Shown here: positions 6,868 through 13,217 of the stretch, piece by piece | How positions within the stretch are numbered: the stretch's first letter is position 1 | Layout of the letters: each line of letters opens with the position of its first letter | From: Patescibacteria group bacterium | GTDB lineage: Bacteria > Patescibacteriota > Minisyncoccia > Phycocordibacterales > UBA1006 | Assembly (NCBI GenBank): GCA_020428585.1 | Contig: JAGQMP010000016.1 | Span: forward strand, 1 to 15,895 | DNA length: 15,895 nucleotides | Direction of reading: 5' to 3' | Position numbers and translations under genes: made by a program | Notes under the pieces: model-generated | What the model was told of the DNA's origin: nothing | Databases searched by the model: none | Seen by the model: the letters and a program-made list of their open reading frames with translations, nothing else

Positions 6868-6895
6868 ATTGTAAATATTATAAATAATATGTCAA
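6868..6895 (-). promoter_or_regulatory. Promoter of the gene at 6841
   Basis: Minus-strand TTGACA (6890-6895, perfect), a 16-base spacer and TACAAT (6868-6873) predict a start near 6861. The leader of about 20 bases contains TTTTAAAA. Confidence 0.7.
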
Positions 6896-6900
6896 TTTAT

Positions 6901-6925
6901 AAAAAGCCTCCCACAATCGGGAGGC
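6901..6925 (-). terminator. Orphan minus-strand terminator
   Basis: GCCTCCC (6906-6912) pairs with GGGAGGC (6919-6925), and on the minus strand the hairpin is followed by TTTTT. There is no convincing gene for it to terminate: the stretch 6926-7064 holds only an unconvincing 62-codon frame. It may end a small RNA read from about 7030 leftwards, or act as an insulator before the promoter at 6868-6895. Confidence 0.7.
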
Positions 6926-7008
6926 CAAATCACGTTCTTTATACTTGAAACAAACCAAGTTCCTTTTGTACCAGTATCTCACGATATCAACCACATGACC
7001 AACAATAC

Positions 7009-7036
7009 TTGAATAATCACATGACACGTGTAGGAT
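7009..7036 (+). promoter_or_regulatory. Possible promoter of the 7065-7585 locus
   Basis: TTGAAT (7009-7014), a 16-base spacer and TAGGAT (7031-7036) predict a leader of about 22 bases before the ATG at 7065. Confidence 0.4.
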
Positions 7037-7064
7037 GGACCAGAATAAAAAACCAAATAATACC

Positions 7065-7271
7065 ATGAAAAATCACAATCATACTAAAACTGACATCGCA
7101 AGGTTCAAAAATATCTTCTCTCTTTTTAAGGGCATCGTATCTCACCTAGAGATGTTCATAGATGAAGACATCCAAGAGGAAGATAAAATTTTTTCATCAA
7201 AAAGGTGGAAGAACTCAGCACCCTATTTCGTAGAGATCGTTCAGAGTTATTCCGTCTTGCGAAAACGATAA
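7065..7271 (+). CDS. Hypothetical, N-terminal part of a probably split gene
   Basis: This frame starts at ATG 7065 (an in-frame ATG at 7035 overlaps the likely promoter) and stops at 7271. Up to about residue 40 it encodes a helical, charged protein start. After 7187 a second frame, one base back, is also open and continues to 7585. The overlap holds a T6 run (7189-7194) and an A5 run (7199-7203). Adding a single base in either run would join both frames into one helical protein of about 170 residues. I see no homology to a known family. The split may be a true mutation, a sequencing error or, less likely, programmed frameshifting at A-AAA-AGG (7199-7205). Confidence 0.5.
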   Translation: MKNHNHTKTDIARFKNIFSLFKGIVSHLEMFIDEDIQEEDKIFSSKRWKNSAPYFVEIVQSYSVLRKR

Positions 7272-7585
7272 CCGCTGATTTGGTCCAACCTCTTAACGAG
7301 TGTTATCAATTCAACGAGTATCGTTTGCACCACCTCAAAGAAGCGGAGATCAAAAATTATGTACAGCGGTACAATGATCAATTGACGATCATCCTTGATT
7401 TTCTTAAAAGGGAAGAGGATAGGAAAAATCTATCCGCATGGATTCAATCGACGATTCGACGGAACGAATTGTATGAAGCCGGTGTCTACGATGAAAAAGA
7501 AATCGAAGAATTGAAACAAGAACGTAATAAATATCTACCAAAATTTTTAGAATTCTTTGGTGCATCAGAACAAACAAAAGCCTGA
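7205..7585 (+). CDS. Hypothetical helical protein, C-terminal part of a probably split gene
   Basis: The frame is open from 7187, and the first possible start is GTG 7205, which has no Shine-Dalgarno sequence and no nearby -10 box. This supports its being the continuation of the preceding frame, not an independent gene. The 126 codons encode a charged, almost wholly helical protein with coiled-coil-like stretches (AEIKNYVQRYNDQL; EKEIEELKQERNKYLPKFLEFF). No catalytic motif is evident. The TGA stop (7583-7585) lies in the left arm of the terminator. Family not recognised. Confidence 0.6.
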   Translation: MEELSTLFRRDRSELFRLAKTITADLVQPLNECYQFNEYRLHHLKEAEIKNYVQRYNDQLTIILDFLKREEDRKNLSAWIQSTIRRNELYEAGVYDEKEIEELKQERNKYLPKFLEFFGASEQTKA

Positions 7586-7603
7586 CGATCCTCGGGCTTT
7601 TTT
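7576..7603 (+). terminator. Rho-independent terminator overlapping the stop codon
   Basis: AAAAGCCTGA (7576-7585) pairs with TCGGGCTTTT (7592-7601, one G-U pair) around a 6-base loop, ending in a T-run. The TGA stop is within the left arm. Confidence 0.85.
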
Positions 7604-7604
7604 G

Positions 7605-7632
7605 TTGCCCAAATATTAACCTTACCTATACT
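7605..7632 (+). promoter_or_regulatory. Leaderless promoter of the CCA-transferase gene
   Basis: TTGCCC (7605-7610), a 16-base spacer and TATACT (7627-7632) end exactly 6 bases before ATG 7639, so transcription should begin at or next to the start codon. Confidence 0.65.
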
Positions 7633-7638
7633 GTGCCT

Positions 7639-9141
7639 ATGGAAACCAAGGGTCTACAAGTCAAGATTCCCGCGGGTGTTGTTCGCGCCGTACAAATCCT
7701 GAAGGACGCAGGGTTTGAGGCTTTTGTGGTGGGCGGATGCGTGAGGGATCTTCTCCTTGATCGCGAACCTTCGGATTGGGATTTGACGACGAACGCGGTG
7801 CCGAATGACATCATGCGCGTGTTTGAAGACGCCGGTATGCGCGTCGTGTACGAAAACACCTTTGGCACGGTAGCCGTTATCGACAAGGACCTTGACCACA
7901 ACGACCCCAGCTACGCGATTGAGGTGACCCCCTACCGTACCGAAGGGACCTACAGCGACAATCGTCGCCCTGACGAGGTTGCGTTTTCAACCGATGTTCA
8001 CGAGGATCTGAAGCGTCGCGACTTTACCATAAACGCCTTGGCCTATGATCCGATCGATAATGTGTTGATCGATGATTTTGACGGCCGTGGGGACCTTGCC
8101 GCCGGCACGATTCGCACGGTCGGTGACGCGAACGAACGATTTACCGAAGACGCGCTGCGGATTGTTCGCGCGGTTCGATTCTCGGCGCAACTGGGATTCG
8201 TCTGGGATATGGATACGGCCGGGGCCATCCGTGATCACGCTGACCGATTAGTAAATATTTCAGCAGAACGATTGCGCGATGAATTTATGAAAATTGTCGA
8301 TGCGCCCTTTGCGATGGATGGGATTAGCAGTTTGCATACCTTTGGTTTACTTTCCCATATTGCGCCTGAACTCGAAGAAGGTATTGGCTGCGATCAGGGC
8401 GGGGCGCACGCCTACGATGTGTGGACCCATGCGTTAAAATCTCTCGAACACGGCACCAACAAAGGTTATCCATTATATGTAAAATTTGCCGCGCTCTTTC
8501 ATGATGTCGGCAAGCCGCGAACCCGTCGCGAGGCGAACGGACGCGGCACCAAGGAATGGACCTTCTATGGACACGAGGTTGTGGGTGCCAAGATGGTCCG
8601 TGAAGTTACAAAGCGGCTTCGCCTGTCCAAAGAATTTTCTGACAAGGTCTACAAACTGGTTCGCTACCACATGTTCTTTTCTGATCCTGATGCCATTACC
8701 TTGTCAGCGGTTCGGCGCATGGTCAGGAACGTGGGCCAAGATTTGATCTGGGACCTCATGGACCTCCGTACCTGTGACCGCATCGGTACCGGACGACCCA
8801 AAGAAAAACCCTACCGATTGCGCAAATACCACGCCATGATCGAAGAAGTCATGCGTGATCCGATCAGCGTCGGCATGTTAAAGATCAATGGGGATATCAT
8901 GGTGGGCGAGATGGGACTAGAGCCCGGGCCAAAGATGGGCTGGGTATTGCACGCGCTTCTTGAAGAGGTGCTCGAGGATCCGAAGTTGAATACCCTGGAA
9001 TATTTACGAGGGCAAGCCCTAAAGCTTTTTGATCTTCCCGAAGAAGAGCTCAAAAAGCTCGGACAAGCCGGCAAAGAAAAAAAAGACGAAGAAGAATTCC
9101 GTGAGGTGAAAAAACTTCACAGGAAACACAAGGTGGATTAA
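7639..9141 (+). CDS. cca: CCA tRNA nucleotidyltransferase / poly(A) polymerase family, with HD domain
   Basis: From ATG 7639 the protein has 500 residues; a GTG at 7633 is in the gap between -10 box and start. It is a class II nucleotidyltransferase that adds or repairs the tRNA 3' CCA. The head domain carries VVGGCVRD (30-37) and the metal-binding Asp46-Trp-Asp48. Then come RRDFTINALAYD (126-137) and ERFTEDALRIVRAVRFSAQLGF (166-187), the neck motifs of the family. An HD phosphohydrolase domain follows, with His288-Asp289 in ALFHDVGKP and a later histidine-rich helix. The C-terminal about 35 residues are a Lys/Glu-rich tail. A role as a poly(A) polymerase cannot be excluded from sequence, but in a reduced genome the CCA role is more likely. 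Confidence 0.92.
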   Translation: METKGLQVKIPAGVVRAVQILKDAGFEAFVVGGCVRDLLLDREPSDWDLTTNAVPNDIMRVFEDAGMRVVYENTFGTVAVIDKDLDHNDPSYAIEVTPYRTEGTYSDNRRPDEVAFSTDVHEDLKRRDFTINALAYDPIDNVLIDDFDGRGDLAAGTIRTVGDANERFTEDALRIVRAVRFSAQLGFVWDMDTAGAIRDHADRLVNISAERLRDEFMKIVDAPFAMDGISSLHTFGLLSHIAPELEEGIGCDQGGAHAYDVWTHALKSLEHGTNKGYPLYVKFAALFHDVGKPRTRREANGRGTKEWTFYGHEVVGAKMVREVTKRLRLSKEFSDKVYKLVRYHMFFSDPDAITLSAVRRMVRNVGQDLIWDLMDLRTCDRIGTGRPKEKPYRLRKYHAMIEEVMRDPISVGMLKINGDIMVGEMGLEPGPKMGWVLHALLEEVLEDPKLNTLEYLRGQALKLFDLPEEELKKLGQAGKEKKDEEEFREVKKLHRKHKVD

Positions 9142-9166
9142 AAAAGCCAGCTATTGCTGGCTTTTT
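9141..9166. terminator. Bidirectional terminator between convergent genes
   Basis: A perfect 11-bp stem AAAAAGCCAGC (9141-9151) pairs with 9156-9166 around TATT. It carries both the last base of the TAA stop of the CCA gene and the TAG stop of the minus gene (9151-9153). Confidence 0.9.
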
Positions 9167-9627
9167 GTTTTGATGTTTTGGCAAAATGAATCTCGCGTTT
9201 TGTTGATATTCAATTCAAAACGAATTTTCTCCAGTACCTCGTGCCCGTTCGGATAATATAAATTCAAGAGGCTGTTTATGAAGGCTATCTGGTGGTTTGT
9301 GTAATAGAAGGACGTTAGCAGACTCAAAAAATCAATCTTTGTGTAGGTATGTTTTACCATAACCTCACTGCCATAATCATTCACGAGCGATTGAACATAT
9401 CCGGTATCCCCTAAATTTATAATGGTAGGAGATGAATCATATTCATCATTGATGTGTTTTATGATTTCAAGCTCATCTTTTCTCGTAATGTTATTTCTCA
9501 GATCTTTTACAGCAAGATTGAATGCAGCAACTTCCATAGGGAGCAGGTAATTCTCGCCTCTATACATCGTGTAACGCGCAATGGTTTTATACATCGCATG
9601 ATAAAAAGAAACTAAAGAAGTATCCAT
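9151..9627 (-). CDS. Hypothetical protein, 158 residues
   Basis: A soluble, Tyr/Asn-rich, AT-rich gene product with predicted helices throughout and no signal peptide or membrane segment. Near residues 113-125 the segment TNHQIAFINSLLNLYY looks like an amphipathic helix. It is expressed from its own promoter, whose -35 box lies in the last codons of the exonuclease gene, and its stop codon is inside the shared terminator stem. No family recognised. Confidence 0.7.
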   Translation of the reverse strand: MDTSLVSFYHAMYKTIARYTMYRGENYLLPMEVAAFNLAVKDLRNNITRKDELEIIKHINDEYDSSPTIINLGDTGYVQSLVNDYGSEVMVKHTYTKIDFLSLLTSFYYTNHQIAFINSLLNLYYPNGHEVLEKIRFELNINKTRDSFCQNIKTKSQQ

Positions 9628-9646
9628 GGTTTAAGGTTTTTTTACG

Positions 9647-9675
9647 ATAATACAATTATTTAATTATCTAGTCAA
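9647..9675 (-). promoter_or_regulatory. Promoter of the gene at 9627, inside the end of the exonuclease gene
   Basis: Minus-strand TTGACT (9670-9675), a 17-base spacer and TATTAT (9647-9652) are near-consensus. The -35 box overlaps the final codons of the upstream minus-strand gene (stop at 9664-9666). Confidence 0.65.
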
Positions 9676-10470
9676 TTCAATCCCCACTGGGCAATGGTCT
9701 GACCCCGTCACCTGGTCGTAGATAGTGGCTTCTTTGATGCGGTCTTTGAGCGACGCTGACACAAAGAAATAATCAATACGCCAGCCGACGTTACGTTCCC
9801 GGGCACCGGCTCGATAGGACCACCAGGTATATTGGACTTTGTCAGGGTAGAGGGCTCGCCAGGTGTCGATGAAACCAGCATCGAGAAGGTTCGTGATACC
9901 TTCACGTTCTTGGTCGGTAAAGCCGGGGCTGCCGGGATTCTTATCAGTCGTACGGTTCGCATCAGGGCGGGCGATGTCGATGTCCTGGTGGGCGGCGTTA
10001 AAGTCACCACAGGCGATGACGGGTTTTTTCCCGTGCCTACCGGCAGGCAGGTTTTCTAATTTCTTTAAATGTTTCAAAAATGCGACGTCCCACTCTTGGT
10101 GCCGTAGGTTCAATCGGGCAAGGTCAGGTTTCGCGTTCGGGGTATAGACATTCACGAGGATGAAATCGTCGAATTCAGCGTTCATAATGCGCCCCTCGTC
10201 ATCGATGGGTGAGTTGTCCATGCCAAACCAGACTTTTTTTGGCTCTATCTTTGAAAAGATGGCGGTCGATGAATATCCCTTTTTCGTCGCACTGTGATAG
10301 TAATCAAAGGGGTAGTCGGGGAAGGTGGTTTCGTCCACCTGGTCGGGTTGTGCCTTGGTTTCCTGGAGGCAGATGATGTCTGGCTGTTCTTGTTGGTTGA
10401 AAAAATCGAGCGTTCCTGCTTTGTCTTTCCAGGCCCGAAATCCGTTTACGTTCCACGAGATGATGTGCAT
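9664..10470 (-). CDS. xthA: Exodeoxyribonuclease III (AP endonuclease)
   Basis: The protein has 268 residues, the usual length for ExoIII/ExoA. This metal-dependent enzyme cuts DNA at abasic sites in base-excision repair and has 3'-exonuclease activity. Visible active-site residues are Asn7 and Asn9 (SWNVNGFRAW), Glu37 (LQETKAQ), Tyr109 (VNVYTPN), Asp156 and Asn158 (CGDFNAAH), and the closing Asp258-His259 (GSDHCPVGIEL). A segment LPAGRHG (141-147) sits in a surface loop before the CGDFN strand and is encoded by a palindrome at 10034-10049; it looks like an inserted repeat. The ATG at 10470 follows TACGAT by 6 bases, so the transcript is probably leaderless. Confidence 0.95.
   Translation of the reverse strand: MHIISWNVNGFRAWKDKAGTLDFFNQQEQPDIICLQETKAQPDQVDETTFPDYPFDYYHSATKKGYSSTAIFSKIEPKKVWFGMDNSPIDDEGRIMNAEFDDFILVNVYTPNAKPDLARLNLRHQEWDVAFLKHLKKLENLPAGRHGKKPVIACGDFNAAHQDIDIARPDANRTTDKNPGSPGFTDQEREGITNLLDAGFIDTWRALYPDKVQYTWWSYRAGARERNVGWRIDYFFVSASLKDRIKEATIYDQVTGSDHCPVGIELTR
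10034..10049. repeat. Near-perfect palindrome inserted in the exonuclease III gene
   Basis: TGCCTACCGGCAGGCA is palindromic except for one symmetric base pair. On the coding strand it encodes the L-P-A-G-R-H part of a loop absent from typical ExoIII. From memory, palindromes of this type (peptides like PAGRQ) are scattered through many Parcubacteria-like genomes, both between and inside genes. Confidence 0.6.
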
Positions 10471-10476
10471 GGGTCT

Positions 10477-10482
10477 ATCGTA
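10477..10482 (-). promoter_or_regulatory. -10 box of the exonuclease III gene, leaderless type
   Basis: Minus-strand TACGAT lies 6 bases before the ATG. I see no clear -35 at 16-18 bases; the region faces the divergent promoter at 10505. Confidence 0.5.
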
Positions 10483-10504
10483 CCACGGCGGGCCGATTTA
10501 TATT

Positions 10505-10532
10505 TTGACATTTTCACCGGGTGGGGTAGTAT
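10505..10532 (+). promoter_or_regulatory. Promoter of the TraR/DksA-like gene
   Basis: TTGACA (10505-10510, perfect), a 16-base spacer and TAGTAT (10527-10532) are followed by a leader of about 40 bases with TTTTAAAA (10562-10569) nine bases before the ATG. Confidence 0.65.
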
Positions 10533-10578
10533 TGTTCTTAAATTCAAATTATTTTTTAACCTTTTAAAACTGAACATT

Positions 10579-11016
10579 ATGCCAGAACATGCAGCAGCAA
10601 CATCAATGCAACAAACACCCCCTCCAGGAGGGTGGGATCAAAAAACCCGCTACAGCGACAAGGAATTGGAAGAATTCAAGTCCATCATCATGGAAAAGCT
10701 TGAAAAAGCCAAGGAACAATTGACCCTGATTGAAAGTGCGTACAAGAATGATAGCAATAACGGAACCGATGATACTTCGCCTACCTTCAAGGCCTTTGAT
10801 GAAGGCAGCGAGGTAATGAGCAAGGAGCAAAATTCGCAATTGGCCATCCGTCAGGAAAAGTTTATCCGTGACCTAAAGAATGCCCTTATTCGCATCGAAA
10901 ACAAAACCTATGGCATTTGCCGAGTCACTGGGAAATTGATCAATCCTGAACGGTTGCGATTGGTTCCGCATGCTACCTTGAGCATTGAGGCCAAAAATAA
11001 CCAGACTAAGATTTAA
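10579..11016 (+). CDS. TraR/DksA-family protein with degenerate zinc finger
   Basis: The start ATG 10579 gives 145 residues; a much longer in-frame extension upstream runs through the promoter and the divergent gene and is rejected. Residues about 25-105 form the long coiled coil of DksA-type factors that enter the RNA polymerase secondary channel; Asp74 lies near the expected tip. The C-terminal part YGICRVTGKLINPERLRLVPHATLSIEAK aligns with the zinc finger, but only Cys114 remains, while the other three ligand positions are Thr117, Ser135 and Ala138. As I recall, this non-zinc form is typical of Bacteroidetes DksA-like proteins, so transfer from or kinship with that branch is possible. The likely role is transcription control in stress or stringent response. 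Confidence 0.85.
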   Translation: MPEHAAATSMQQTPPPGGWDQKTRYSDKELEEFKSIIMEKLEKAKEQLTLIESAYKNDSNNGTDDTSPTFKAFDEGSEVMSKEQNSQLAIRQEKFIRDLKNALIRIENKTYGICRVTGKLINPERLRLVPHATLSIEAKNNQTKI

Positions 11017-11035
11017 AAAATTCAACTGAAAAACC

Positions 11036-11076
11036 AAAAGCAATCTCAACCACAACCAGGATTGCTTTTATTTTTT
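11036..11076 (+). terminator. Rho-independent terminator
   Basis: AAAAGCAATC (11036-11045) pairs with GATTGCTTTT (11060-11069) around a 14-base loop, followed by A and a T-run. Confidence 0.8.
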
Positions 11077-11101
11077 GGTGTAGATAAAGGTTCCTCTGTG
11101 A

Positions 11102-11107
11102 TACGAT
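11102..11107 (+). promoter_or_regulatory. -10 box of the patatin gene, leaderless type
   Basis: TACGAT lies exactly 6 bases before ATG 11114, the same hexamer and spacing as in the exonuclease III gene. No clear -35 is seen. Confidence 0.5.
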
Positions 11108-11113
11108 GTCTGC

Positions 11114-11962
11114 ATGAAGAACGATTACCAGGTAGCGGTCGTAATCAGCGGGGGCGGGATGTTGTCAGCGTACAGTGCTGGTGTGATTGCTGACCTCAGG
11201 ACTTATCTCAACCCCGATGTTGTGATTGCAGGTTCAGGCGGCTCTGCGATTGCGGCTTTTTATGCTTCGGGGAAACTCACGGATGAACAAGAAAAACGCG
11301 CATGGACCCAGGAATTGGCGACTGATCAAATGATCTCGCCGCGTCGTCTGGGAAATATTTTTGATACTGATTATTTGATCGACGTTATTCGTCATCGGAT
11401 TCCGCTCGATATCGATGCAATACAACATTCGAATACCATCCTTGAAATTAGTGCACTTTCGAAAAGGACTGGTGAACTTCACTACTTTGATGCTTCTCGC
11501 AACCTCTTTGATGTGATCCAGGCTAGTCATGCGGTGCCATTCTTGGCTCGACCAATTCCGATTCATGGTGAACTTTTTGGTGATTCATTTCTTTCCTCCT
11601 ACGTTTACGGTCACATCAGGCGAGTACTTGATTTTCATCGTGTTGATAAGGTGATCGTGGTCAATGCCATCTCGTTTTCTCGATGGATGTTGTTTGTTGA
11701 ATTAGCAATTGCCTGGTTGTTTGCCTCGCCTCGCTATTATCGTGCCTTGAAACGTCAGATGAAAAACCTTCGTCGAGATTATCGGGATTTCGTGACCAAG
11801 GATTACCACAACAACCAGGTGTTCTTTATCGAACCTTCACGTCCCACTGGCATTACTTCTATGACGGTGGATGGTAATAAATTGTGGCGAGCCTTTGGTA
11901 TTGGAAAACAGGATGCTCACCACTTACAGAAACAGATCAAAAATTTTTTATCGAATAAATAG
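11114..11962 (+). CDS. Patatin-like phospholipase
   Basis: The protein has 282 residues and the patatin fold of Ser-Asp dyad lipid acyl hydrolases. The oxyanion-hole motif SGGGMLSAYSAGV covers 12-24. The nucleophile elbow reads Ala39-Gly-Ser41-Gly-Gly43, an AxSxG variant of the usual GxSxG. The dyad Asp is probably Asp157 in FGDSFLSSY, where the family usually has DG[GA]. A hydrophobic stretch around residues 191-205 (SRWMLFVELAIAWLF) may touch the membrane. It resembles the YjjU-like bacterial subgroup more than RssA. The altered motifs leave activity open. The TAG stop is the first three bases of the terminator stem. Confidence 0.85.
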   Translation: MKNDYQVAVVISGGGMLSAYSAGVIADLRTYLNPDVVIAGSGGSAIAAFYASGKLTDEQEKRAWTQELATDQMISPRRLGNIFDTDYLIDVIRHRIPLDIDAIQHSNTILEISALSKRTGELHYFDASRNLFDVIQASHAVPFLARPIPIHGELFGDSFLSSYVYGHIRRVLDFHRVDKVIVVNAISFSRWMLFVELAIAWLFASPRYYRALKRQMKNLRRDYRDFVTKDYHNNQVFFIEPSRPTGITSMTVDGNKLWRAFGIGKQDAHHLQKQIKNFLSNK

Positions 11963-11994
11963 CCACGACCCTCGACAGGTCGTGGCTACTTTTT
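11960..11994. terminator. Bidirectional terminator whose arms carry both stop codons
   Basis: TAGCCACGACC (11960-11970) pairs perfectly with GGTCGTGGCTA (11978-11988). The first three bases are the stop of the patatin gene, and the last three, read on the minus strand, are the stop of the methyltransferase gene. C and TTTTT follow on the plus strand. Confidence 0.85.
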
Positions 11995-12651
11995 CCGTAT
12001 CAGGGTAAACAGCAGTGTCACTGCGTCCCCCGGGTCGGACTGGGTGTTATAGGTTTCGTATTGATGTTCGATGATGTCGAAATCATCGCTGAATAAATGG
12101 TCAACCTCAGCCTCGGTAAAGAAATGATAGTGCACGCCGAATTTGGTGAACTCGCCATCGCTCGATGCGCCCGGATTCCATCCTAGGAACCGCGTCGTCT
12201 TTCGGGACAGCGACACCTTCAGCATATATCCACCAGGTTTCAGTACGCGTGCGACTTCGCGAACATAATCATCCCACAGGTCATGGGTCAGATGCTGCAG
12301 GGTGCCGACGTCAGTCACCAGATCAAACCCAGCGTCAACAAATGGAATATCAAGGACGTCCGCGACCAGGAATCGTGCGCGGTCTTGGTAGCCTTCATCG
12401 CGGATCCGATCGTTGGCTTTTTTCACCACCTCTTCGATGTAATCGATGCCAAGGACGCGATATCCGAGACCGACTAATTTTGCCGCCCATAGCCCACGAC
12501 CCGAACCAACATCGAGGACCAGGGAATCTTTTGGTAGATCAGGCAGCATCGCCTCGGCCCTGAATCGGTAGGGAAGGTGCGACCAAATATCGCTACCCGT
12601 TTGGTAGGCGAACTGGAAGTATTGTTTTTGCACCTCGGGCGTGTGTTCCAT
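11986..12651 (-). CDS. Class I SAM-dependent methyltransferase
   Basis: The protein has 221 residues with a Rossmann-like Methyltransf_11/25 core. Motif I is VLDVGSGRGLWAAKL (45-59), and the acidic end of the second strand is in YRVLGIDYIEE (about 65-75). A motif-II-like ADVLDIPF, and TDVGTLQHL at the position of motif III, follow near 98-120. VLKPGGYMLKVSLS is the usual post-core strand. The substrate is not determined; such small enzymes act on small molecules, lipids or proteins. The ATG at 12651 follows TATACT by 7 bases, which fits a near-leaderless transcript. Confidence 0.88.
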   Translation of the reverse strand: MEHTPEVQKQYFQFAYQTGSDIWSHLPYRFRAEAMLPDLPKDSLVLDVGSGRGLWAAKLVGLGYRVLGIDYIEEVVKKANDRIRDEGYQDRARFLVADVLDIPFVDAGFDLVTDVGTLQHLTHDLWDDYVREVARVLKPGGYMLKVSLSRKTTRFLGWNPGASSDGEFTKFGVHYHFFTEAEVDHLFSDDFDIIEHQYETYNTQSDPGDAVTLLFTLIRKK

Positions 12652-12658
12652 GTTGGTT

Positions 12659-12664
12659 AGTATA
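12659..12664 (-). promoter_or_regulatory. -10 box of the methyltransferase gene
   Basis: Minus-strand TATACT lies 7 bases before the ATG. No -35 match at 16-18 bases. Confidence 0.5.
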
Positions 12665-12689
12665 TCAGAGGAAGGGAGGGTAAAGCGAT

Positions 12690-12717
12690 TTGATTTTTAA
12701 TACCAAAGACGTATAGT
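12690..12717 (+). promoter_or_regulatory. Promoter of the small membrane protein gene
   Basis: TTGATT (12690-12695), a 16-base spacer and TATAGT (12712-12717) predict a leader of about 22 bases beginning AAATCA, like the leader of the gene at 2800. Confidence 0.55.
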
Positions 12718-12745
12718 TAGCGTAAATCAATTTTAGGTCATAACC

Positions 12746-13132
12746 ATGAAAAAATTTATACCTGAATACCTGATGTTTTACTTGCTCATAGTTTCTCTGT
12801 ACGGATTCTTGGGACAACTTTCCATCATCGAATTTTCGCTTGATATATTCTTGGGGTTGTTTGTTGTTGGATGTCTTGCGGCTTATCTTTTTTATCTCTT
12901 CGGCGATATTTTTGATTTGGAAGTACACGAACAGGATTATTGTTTATATGACGAACCGGAATTGCTTGAATTGCAACAACTTTCACATCTCTTTGAAGAG
13001 TTGGGAATGCAAGAGATTGCGGATGATTTTTCGAGGGGATTAAATCAAAAGGTTAAAGAACAGAATCGATTGGGTTCGACTCGTTACAACGATTCAAGTT
13101 ACGACGACGATGACGGAGATGTCTTGGCATAA
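12746..13132 (+). CDS. Small membrane protein with acidic tail
   Basis: The protein has 128 residues. Two hydrophobic segments, about 8-24 and 32-52, should span the membrane as a hairpin. The soluble C-terminus is acidic and ends in a Tyr/Ser/Asp-rich run (YNDSSYDDDDGD). After a short N-terminal KK the positive-inside rule gives only a weak topology cue. A central helix (ELLELQQLSHLFEELGMQEIADDFSRGL) could be an interaction module. It has its own promoter and terminator. No family recognised. An 87-codon antisense frame across it is a shadow of the hydrophobic codons. Confidence 0.75.
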   Translation: MKKFIPEYLMFYLLIVSLYGFLGQLSIIEFSLDIFLGLFVVGCLAAYLFYLFGDIFDLEVHEQDYCLYDEPELLELQQLSHLFEELGMQEIADDFSRGLNQKVKEQNRLGSTRYNDSSYDDDDGDVLA

Positions 13133-13155
13133 AGGACAGCACAAGCTGTCCTTTT
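13131..13155. terminator. Terminator after the small membrane protein gene
   Basis: AAAGGACAGC (13131-13140) pairs perfectly with GCTGTCCTTT (13145-13154) around ACAA and ends in TTTT. It overlaps the TAA stop (13130-13132) and may also stop transcripts of the convergent recombinase gene. Confidence 0.85.
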
Positions 13156-13217
13156 AACATGTCTCTTATGTCCTTTTAAAACACCTTGTCCTATATCGCG
13201 TTTTACCGTTTCACCGA

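Noticed and set aside
6878..7066. 62-codon minus-strand frame upstream of the gene at 6841
   Set aside because: It runs through the orphan terminator and the next promoter and has no plausible composition or start signal.
8172..8181. GGTTCGATTC, like a tRNA T-loop
   Set aside because: It lies inside conserved coding sequence of the CCA gene, and no acceptor or anticodon stems surround it.
10294..10578. Long N-terminal extension of the TraR/DksA-like gene
   Set aside because: It would run through the divergent exonuclease gene and its own promoter; the ATG at 10579 fits the leader.
12665..12928. 87-codon minus-strand frame opposite the small membrane protein
   Set aside because: It is the antisense of hydrophobic codons, has no promoter, and the plus-strand gene has promoter, membrane segments and terminator.
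13145..13217. Repeated TGTCCTTTTA sequence after the membrane protein gene
   Set aside because: The copies are short and one is part of the terminator; no further structure is seen.
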